DNA of 5,229 nt, taken from Acetobacteraceae bacterium. Its GTDB lineage: Bacteria; Pseudomonadota; Alphaproteobacteria; Acetobacterales; Acetobacteraceae. The stretch is taken from positions 1 through 5,229 of the forward strand of contig DAHWNE010000388.1 in assembly GCA_027340195.1 (NCBI GenBank). The letters run 5' to 3'. Positions within the stretch are counted from its first letter, which is position 1. Every line of letters begins with the position of its first letter. A program made the position numbers and the translations under genes. Below are positions 1-5,229 of the stretch, piece after piece. Under the pieces are notes generated by a model. That model did not search any database, was not told the origin of the DNA, and worked only from the letters and a program-made list of their open reading frames with translations.

Positions 1-1429
<1,429 letters not shown>

Positions 1430-1433
<4 letters not shown>

Positions 1434-2371
1434 GCGCGCTCCGCCGACCGGCCGAACAACCCTTTCGGGCGCAGGCCGACGATCAGCAGGAACACCACGA
1501 AGATCGCCGCGTTCTGCAACTGCGGCGGCAGGATCAGCGCCGAGACCTGCTGCACGAAGCCCACCGTCAGCCCGCCCCAGAACGCGCCCAGGATGCTGCC
1601 CATGCCGCCCAGCACCACCCCCGAATACATGATGATGACGTAATCGAGCCCGACGAACGGGGTGAAGGTCAGGTAGGTGGCCATCAGCCCGCCGGCGATG
1701 GCGGTGATGGCCGCGCCGAGGCCGAAGGCGATCCGGTACGCCCGATCGACGTCGATGCCCATATACGTCGCCGCCACCGGATTGTCCGCCGCCGCGCGCA
1801 GCGCCTTGCCCAAGGTGGTGCGCTCCATCACCAGCCACAGAGCCACCGCCACCACGATCGCCACCCCGCAGGCGAACACCCGCGCCTGGTTGAGGAACAG
1901 CAGCGCATCGCCCGGAAACGGCCCGAGGATGAACGCGCGGGCGGACAGCGGCGTCAGCACGCTCATGGGCGTGGAGCCGAACAGGATCAACCCGCCGTTC
2001 TGCAGGATCAGCGAAATCCCCAGCGTCACGATCAGCTGCCCGTAGCCGCCCTGATCCAGCCGCGCCGCGGTGGAGAGGCCCGAGACATGCGAGATCAGGA
2101 ACCGGTGCAACAGCGCGCCGCCGGCGAACATCACCGGACCGGCCAGGATGGCGGCCACGAACGGGCCGACCAGCGGGCCGAAAATGCCGAGCACGGCGAA
2201 CCCCGCCACCAGATAGACGCTGATATACATGCCCAGCATCAGGAACTCGCCCTGGGCGAAATTGACCACTTTCATGATGCCGAAGATCAGGCCGAGGCCG
2301 ATGCACATCAGCCCATAGAGGCAGCCGATGATGAGGCCGGCCGCCACCGCGTTGAGGATGTTCTCGAACAA
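1430..2371 (-). CDS. livH: Branched-chain amino acid-type ABC transporter permease (LivH)
   Basis: Inner-membrane permease of the hydrophobic/branched-chain amino acid (HAAP) ABC uptake family, partner of the LivM domain encoded next. The 313 residues fit the family length of about 290-310. The N-terminus has the classic LivH pattern: helix GLIIGCLYGLMCIGLGLIFG at 12-31, then MKVVNFAQGEFLMLGMY at 33-49. Further helices lie at about 51-90, 112-131, 163-182, 213-235, 243-275 and 284-300. The ATPase-contact loop is at about 183-210 (LGKALRAAADNPVAATYMGI). The C-terminus ends in the family's usual RPKGLFG (301-307). The start is TTG, chosen because the first helix begins at once and a strong AAAGGGGGG ribosome site lies just upstream; no ATG or GTG fits better. 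It sits 34 bases after the phosphoesterase stop and overlaps livM-livG by four bases, so all three are probably one transcript. The family is certain; the transported substrate is not. Confidence 0.95.
1439..1442 (-). promoter_or_regulatory. Ribosome binding site of livM-livG
   Basis: On the minus strand GGAG (within GCGGAG) lies 5 bases before the ATG at 1433, inside the last codons of livH. It supports this start and re-initiation by ribosomes finishing livH. Confidence 0.55.
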
Positions 2372-2375
2372 CCCG

Positions 2376-2384
2376 CCCCCCTTT
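2376..2384 (-). promoter_or_regulatory. Ribosome binding site deciding the TTG start of livH
   Basis: AAAGGGGGG on the minus strand ends 4 bases before the TTG at 2371. It is the only purine-rich site near the N-terminus of LivH and favours TTG as the true start. It occupies much of the 34-base gap between the phosphoesterase and livH, leaving little room for a separate promoter or a terminator. Confidence 0.6.
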
Positions 2385-2405
2385 CGGCGCCGGTTGTCCG
2401 GGCCA

Positions 2406-3170
2406 TTACATCAGCAACGTCCAGCCTCGGGACAGCCGCCCCAGATGCCGCTCCGGCTCGCCGGTCCACAGCACTGCGCCATCCTGCCCCACCCCGGCCG
2501 CCGACGCCACCCCCTGCGCCTCGAGCCCGTCGGCGGCACGGGCGCGGGAGGTGGTGTGGTGATGGCCATGCACGATCAGCCCCGCGCCCATCGCGCGCGC
2601 CAGCGCCTCGAGCGGCGCCTTGCCGGCGGGATGGGCGGAGGGCGCCTCGTGCGTCACCAGGATATCGGCTCGCAGCGCGGCCAGCCGCGCGACATCCTCC
2701 GGCCAGATCGCCAGCCCGCCGAGCGAGGCAGCGAGGGACGCGCGATGATCCGCCGACCAATGCGCCCCGAGGCTGCGCAAATCCGCCTCCAGCGCGTCGC
2801 GGCCGTGCAGCCGGGGGGGCTCCGGCGGGTCCCAGATGCGCGGGCGGAACGTTCCGCCCAGCCCGGCGATGCGCAGCCCGCCGATCTCCGCGACGCGCCC
2901 ATGCAGGGCGCCGGCGGCGGTCGCGGGGTTGCGCGCGGGATCGGTCAGGTTGGCCCACATCTCCGGCCCGCCGTCGGCATCGTGGTTGCCGAAAATCCAG
3001 TAGAGCGCGATCCCGGCCGCGCGCAGCGGCGCCGTCAGCGCATCCAGCGGCCGGTCGCACTGCATGTCCCCCAGCAGCACCGCCGCACGGGGCGGAGCGG
3101 GCAGCGCGGCCAGCCCCGCGGCCACCAGATCCCAGCGCTGATGCACATCGCCGATGAAGACGATGCTCAC
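2406..3170 (-). CDS. Calcineurin-like metallophosphoesterase
   Basis: A 254-residue cytoplasmic protein with no signal peptide or membrane helix. It carries the full ordered set of metallophosphoesterase motifs: GDVH at 7-10 (Asp8, His10), GDMQCD at 34-39 (metal-bridging Asp35), GNHD at 61-64 (Asn62, His63), THE at 173-175 (His174) and GHHH at 202-205 (His203 and His205 in the GHxH position). All expected metal ligands are present, so it should be an active two-metal enzyme hydrolysing a phosphomonoester, phosphodiester or nucleotide; the sequence does not show which. The length matches small single-domain members. The start is GTG at 3170, placed directly before the first beta strand (SIVFIGDVH), with a weak GGGA 5 bases upstream. 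It appears to be the first gene of the leftward unit, followed 34 bases later by livH. A phosphoesterase is not a standard part of Liv transporters, so its link to transport may be only shared transcription. Confidence 0.9.
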   Translation of the reverse strand: MSIVFIGDVHQRWDLVAAGLAALPAPPRAAVLLGDMQCDRPLDALTAPLRAAGIALYWIFGNHDADGGPEMWANLTDPARNPATAAGALHGRVAEIGGLRIAGLGGTFRPRIWDPPEPPRLHGRDALEADLRSLGAHWSADHRASLAASLGGLAIWPEDVARLAALRADILVTHEAPSAHPAGKAPLEALARAMGAGLIVHGHHHTTSRARAADGLEAQGVASAAGVGQDGAVLWTGEPERHLGRLSRGWTLLM

Positions 3171-3187
3171 GCTTGTCCCGACCGCAC

Positions 3188-3217
3188 TTGACGCGCTCCC
3201 GACCCGCTACCTACCGT
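3188..3217 (+). promoter_or_regulatory. Possible promoter of the hydrolase/CoA-transferase unit
   Basis: TTGACG (3188-3193) matches five of six bases of the sigma70 -35 consensus. Eighteen bases later TACCGT (3212-3217) matches the T1, A2 and T6 positions of the -10 box. The -10 is weak and GC-rich, and it overlaps the palindrome at 3212-3223, as an operator for a repressor often does. The call rests on pattern matching alone. Confidence 0.35.
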
Positions 3218-3223
3218 CCGGTA
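3212..3223. promoter_or_regulatory. Palindrome TACCG-TC-CGGTA, possible operator
   Basis: Two perfect 5-base inverted arms, TACCG and CGGTA, flank a TC centre. The site lies near the middle of the divergent spacer, across the candidate -10 elements of both directions. Short GC-centred palindromes in this setting are typical of TetR- or similar family repressor sites, but no regulator gene is in the window. A chance match of 5-base arms is possible. Confidence 0.4.
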
Positions 3224-3246
3224 ACAGAGGCCGCTTCCTGCGGCAA
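3218..3246 (-). promoter_or_regulatory. Possible promoter of the phosphoesterase/Liv unit
   Basis: On the minus strand TTGCCG (3246-3241) is followed after 17 bases by TACCGG (3223-3218). The -35 is fair and the -10 is poor, with only the leading TA conserved. Like the opposing candidate it places its -10 in the palindrome. The call is weak, but the geometry mirrors the plus-strand promoter. Confidence 0.25.
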
Positions 3247-3250
3247 CTCC

Positions 3251-3256
3251 GGGGGA
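3251..3256 (+). promoter_or_regulatory. Ribosome binding site deciding the GTG start of the hydrolase
   Basis: GGGGGA lies 9 bases before the GTG at 3266 and supports that start over the TTG at 3173, which would extend the protein across the whole promoter region. Confidence 0.5.
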
Positions 3257-3265
3257 CCGCGCGGC

Positions 3266-4096
3266 GTGGATCAGATCACCGAACCCGAAACCATTCTCGA
3301 CCGTCTCGCCCGGCAGGCGCGGCGCCGCGACTCTCCGTGCGGCGCCGGCCGCATGGTCTGGCACGAATGGGGCGAGGGCCCGCCGCTGGTGTTCCTGCAC
3401 GGCGGCAGCGGCTCCTGGCGCCACTGGGTCCGCAACATTCCGTTTTTCGCGCGCTCCCGCCGGGTGATCGCGGCCGACCTGCCCGGCCTCGGCCTGTCCG
3501 ACCTGCCGCCGGAGCCGGACAGCCCGCCGGCGATGGCCGAAATCCTCGCCACCGGCCTCGCCGGGCTCGATCGTTACGATCTCTGCGGGTTCTCGTTCGG
3601 CGGCGTGATGGCCGGCTGCCTCGCCGCGATCGAAGGCCCCCGGGTGCGGAGCCTGACCATCGTGGGTTCGGGCGGGCTCGGCCTGCCGCGCGGGACCACC
3701 ACCCTGGTGAAAGTGCGCCATCTGGACGGTCCGGCGCGGGAGGCGGCGCACCGCGCCAACCTGGCCGCGCTGATGATCGCCGACCCGGCGCGCATCGACC
3801 CGCTGGCGCTGGCGATCCAGGACTGGAACACCCGCCACTCGCGGCTGAAATCGCCGGTCATCTCGCGCGGAACCTGGCTGCGCGACGCGCTTGCGGTGGC
3901 GCGCGCCCCGCTCGGCGGCATCTGGGGCGCGCGCGATGCGACCGGGCTGCCCGATATCGCCGCGCGGGAGGCGGCGATGCGCGCGCTGCACCCGGAGCTC
4001 CGGTTCACCGCCATCCCGGGGGCCGGCCACTGGGTCGCCTACGAGGCGGCCGATGCGTTCAACGCGGCGCTCGCGGCGCTGCTGGAGGCGGCATGA
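3266..4096 (+). CDS. Alpha/beta-fold hydrolase
   Basis: A 276-residue soluble enzyme of the alpha/beta hydrolase superfamily, of MhpC/BphD-like size. Visible elements are the oxyanion-hole motif HGGSGS (45-50), the DLPGLGLSD strand-loop (71-79), the nucleophile elbow GFSFGG with Ser110 (108-113), a probable acid Asp224 in GARD (221-224), and the catalytic His255 in PGAGHW (251-256). A cap region lies at about 140-210. The Ser-Asp-His triad is therefore complete, and no signal peptide is seen, so it should be an active cytoplasmic enzyme. Substrates in this family range from esters, thioesters and lactones to ring-cleavage products cut at C-C bonds; the sequence does not choose among them. GTG at 3266 is preferred for its GGGGGA ribosome site. 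An internal ATG at 3353 would delete about 29 residues whose CGAGRMVWHEWGEG portion looks like genuine family sequence. The stop overlaps the CoA-transferase start by ATGA, so the two are probably made together and act in one pathway. Confidence 0.92.
   Translation: MDQITEPETILDRLARQARRRDSPCGAGRMVWHEWGEGPPLVFLHGGSGSWRHWVRNIPFFARSRRVIAADLPGLGLSDLPPEPDSPPAMAEILATGLAGLDRYDLCGFSFGGVMAGCLAAIEGPRVRSLTIVGSGGLGLPRGTTTLVKVRHLDGPAREAAHRANLAALMIADPARIDPLALAIQDWNTRHSRLKSPVISRGTWLRDALAVARAPLGGIWGARDATGLPDIAAREAAMRALHPELRFTAIPGAGHWVAYEAADAFNAALAALLEAA
4084..4088 (+). promoter_or_regulatory. Ribosome binding site of the CoA-transferase
   Basis: GGAGG lies 4 bases before the ATG at 4093, within the last codons of the hydrolase. 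It fits translational coupling across the ATGA overlap. Confidence 0.6.
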
Positions 4097-5229
4097 CCAA
4101 ACCCGGAATGCTGGCCGGCGTGCGGGTGATCGAGGCCGCCGATCAGGACGCCGAGTATTGCGGCCTGCTGCTGGCCGGCCTCGGCGCCGAGGTCATCAAG
4201 CTCGAGCCGCCGACGGGCGCGCCCACCCGCGCCGTCCCGCCGTTCCTCGACGACGTTCCGGGTCCCGAGCGGTCGCTGTTCTTCTGGGCCTACAACCGCG
4301 GCGAGCGCTCGGTCGTCACCGAGGATCCGGCGGCGCTGATCGCGGGCGCGGACGTGCTGCTGCTCTCCGGCGCCCCCGGCCGCGCCTTCGATGCCGCCGC
4401 GCTGCGCGCGCGCCACCCCGGCCTCATCACCGCCCGCGCCACCCCGTTCGGCGATACCGGGCCCTGGCGCGATTATCGCGGGTCCGACCTGATCCATCTG
4501 GCCCTCGGCGGCGAGATGATGAACTGCGGCTACGACCCCGATCCGCGGCTGCGCTACGACACGCCGCCGATCGCCCCGCAGGCGTTCCATTCCGCGCATA
4601 TCGCCGGCGAGCAGCTGGCGGTGGGCATCCTGGCCGCGCTGCTGCACCGCGAGGCCACCGGCGAGGGCCAGGACGTGTCCATCGCCCTGCACGAGGCCTG
4701 CGCCAAGAACACCGAGCTCGACGTGATGTTCTGGGTCATGCGCCGCGCCCCCCTGTGGCGCCTGACCTGCCGGCACGCTGTCGAGACGCCCAGCCACACC
4801 CCGTCCATCAGCCATACCAAGGACGGACGCTGGTGCATCCAGCACGGGATGGGCGCGCGCGACCTGGTGCATATGGTACCGTTCCTGTCGCGCTACAATA
4901 TGGCGGCCGACCTGCAACCGCCGCCGCCGGAGACCGACCTCAAGGCCCGCAACGTCCCCGGCTCGGCCGGCGCCGACGAATCGCGGCTGCACATGCTGGA
5001 CGTGATCGCCCGCTTCGTGCGCGCCTTCACCTATGCCAACCTGCCCTGGCAGGAGGCGCAGGAGGCCGGGCTGCTGTGGGCGCCGCTGCGCAAGCCGCAC
5101 GAGAACGCGGCCGACCCGCACTGGCAGGCGCGCGGCAGCTACGCCGAAGTGCCGCATCCCGAACACGGTCGCGGCTTCACCTACCCGGTCAGCAAATGGA
5201 TCGCGACGGAGACGGAGTGGCAGCCCGGC
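4093..5229 (+). CDS. Class III CoA-transferase (CaiB/BaiF family), 3' end cut by window
   Basis: 379 codons are open to the window edge with no stop. Members usually have about 380-420 residues, so only a short C-terminal piece should be missing. The N-terminus shows the family pattern: LAGVRVIEAA (7-16), then LLLAGLGAEVIKLEPP (25-40), the CoA-binding Rossmann-like half. TPFGDTGPWRDYRGSDLIHLALGG (117-140) matches the family's usual S/T-x-FG-x-x-GP then D/x-A-x-G segment. HREATGEGQDVSIALHEA (185-202) is the conserved G-x-G-Q-x-V-D-x-S-L region, and the C-terminal part (WAPLRKPHENAADPHWQARG, 329-348) is also typical. The enzyme should move CoA from a donor such as succinyl-CoA or acetyl-CoA to a carboxylic acid. 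The catalytic Asp of formyl-CoA transferase and relatives appears to align with Glu201. It follows the hydrolase with a four-base overlap. Acceptor acid and donor are unknown. An acyl-CoA racemase of the same fold is a less likely alternative. Confidence 0.92.
   Translation, partial: MTKPGMLAGVRVIEAADQDAEYCGLLLAGLGAEVIKLEPPTGAPTRAVPPFLDDVPGPERSLFFWAYNRGERSVVTEDPAALIAGADVLLLSGAPGRAFDAAALRARHPGLITARATPFGDTGPWRDYRGSDLIHLALGGEMMNCGYDPDPRLRYDTPPIAPQAFHSAHIAGEQLAVGILAALLHREATGEGQDVSIALHEACAKNTELDVMFWVMRRAPLWRLTCRHAVETPSHTPSISHTKDGRWCIQHGMGARDLVHMVPFLSRYNMAADLQPPPPETDLKARNVPGSAGADESRLHMLDVIARFVRAFTYANLPWQEAQEAGLLWAPLRKPHENAADPHWQARGSYAEVPHPEHGRGFTYPVSKWIATETEWQPG

Larger units (their letters stand above)
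3171..3265. promoter_or_regulatory. Divergent intergenic spacer with probable promoters for both units
   Basis: This is the only real non-coding stretch in the window, 95 bases between the divergent GTG starts of the phosphoesterase and the alpha/beta hydrolase. Both transcription units must be driven from here unless promoters lie inside genes. It holds a short palindrome and weak sigma70-like elements on both strands, annotated separately. No terminator-like hairpin was seen. Confidence 0.65.

Noticed and set aside
2372..2405. Possible terminator or promoter between the phosphoesterase and livH
   Set aside because: The gap is only 34 bases, mostly the livH ribosome site, and no GC stem followed by a T-run is present on the minus strand.
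2308..3060. 250-codon minus-strand frame overlapping the phosphoesterase
   Set aside because: It is the same strand in another frame, Arg/Ala/Gly-rich without motifs, whereas the phosphoesterase frame has all catalytic motifs.
3173..3265. N-terminal extension of the hydrolase from TTG at 3173
   Set aside because: It would add 31 residues without family resemblance, consume the entire divergent spacer and sit 2 bases from the phosphoesterase start. GTG at 3266 has a GGGGGA ribosome site.
4039..5166. 375-codon minus-strand open frame
   Set aside because: It is antisense to the CoA-transferase, which has clear family motifs throughout; the antisense product is Gly/Arg/Ala-rich without domains.

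Overview
The window comes from a GC-rich bacterial genome. The strong G/C bias at third codon positions, the GTG and TTG starts and the style of the proteins suggest an alphaproteobacterium, perhaps an Acetobacteraceae/Rhodospirillales member. That placement is inferred from composition and protein style, not from a marker gene. Five protein genes fill almost all of the sequence. No rRNA, tRNA, CRISPR array, insertion sequence or attachment site was seen.

The genes form two divergent units separated by a 95-base spacer (3171-3265). The leftward unit, on the minus strand, holds a cytoplasmic metallophosphoesterase (2406-3170), a LivH-type permease (1430-2371) and a LivM-type permease fused in one reading frame to a LivG-type ATPase (1-1433, cut by the window edge). 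LivH and LivM-LivG overlap by four bases (ATGA), so they are probably translationally coupled. The expected second ATPase (LivF) and the periplasmic binding protein are not in the window.

The rightward unit, on the plus strand, holds an alpha/beta hydrolase (3266-4096) and a class III (CaiB/BaiF) CoA-transferase (4093-5229, cut by the window edge). These also overlap by ATGA. The spacer contains a short palindrome, TACCG-TC-CGGTA. It lies across the plausible -10 position of both divergent promoters, which would suit a shared operator.

Read together, the cluster looks like uptake and catabolism of an organic acid or amide/ester-like compound. The HAAP/Liv ABC transporter would import it, the CoA-transferase would activate it as a thioester, and the hydrolase would cut an ester, thioester or C-C bond. 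The substrate cannot be read from the sequence. The points most worth a second look are the permease-ATPase fusion with a Pro/Ala linker, the palindrome in the divergent spacer, the phosphoesterase heading a transporter operon, and a glutamate where the CoA-transferase family's catalytic aspartate usually sits.
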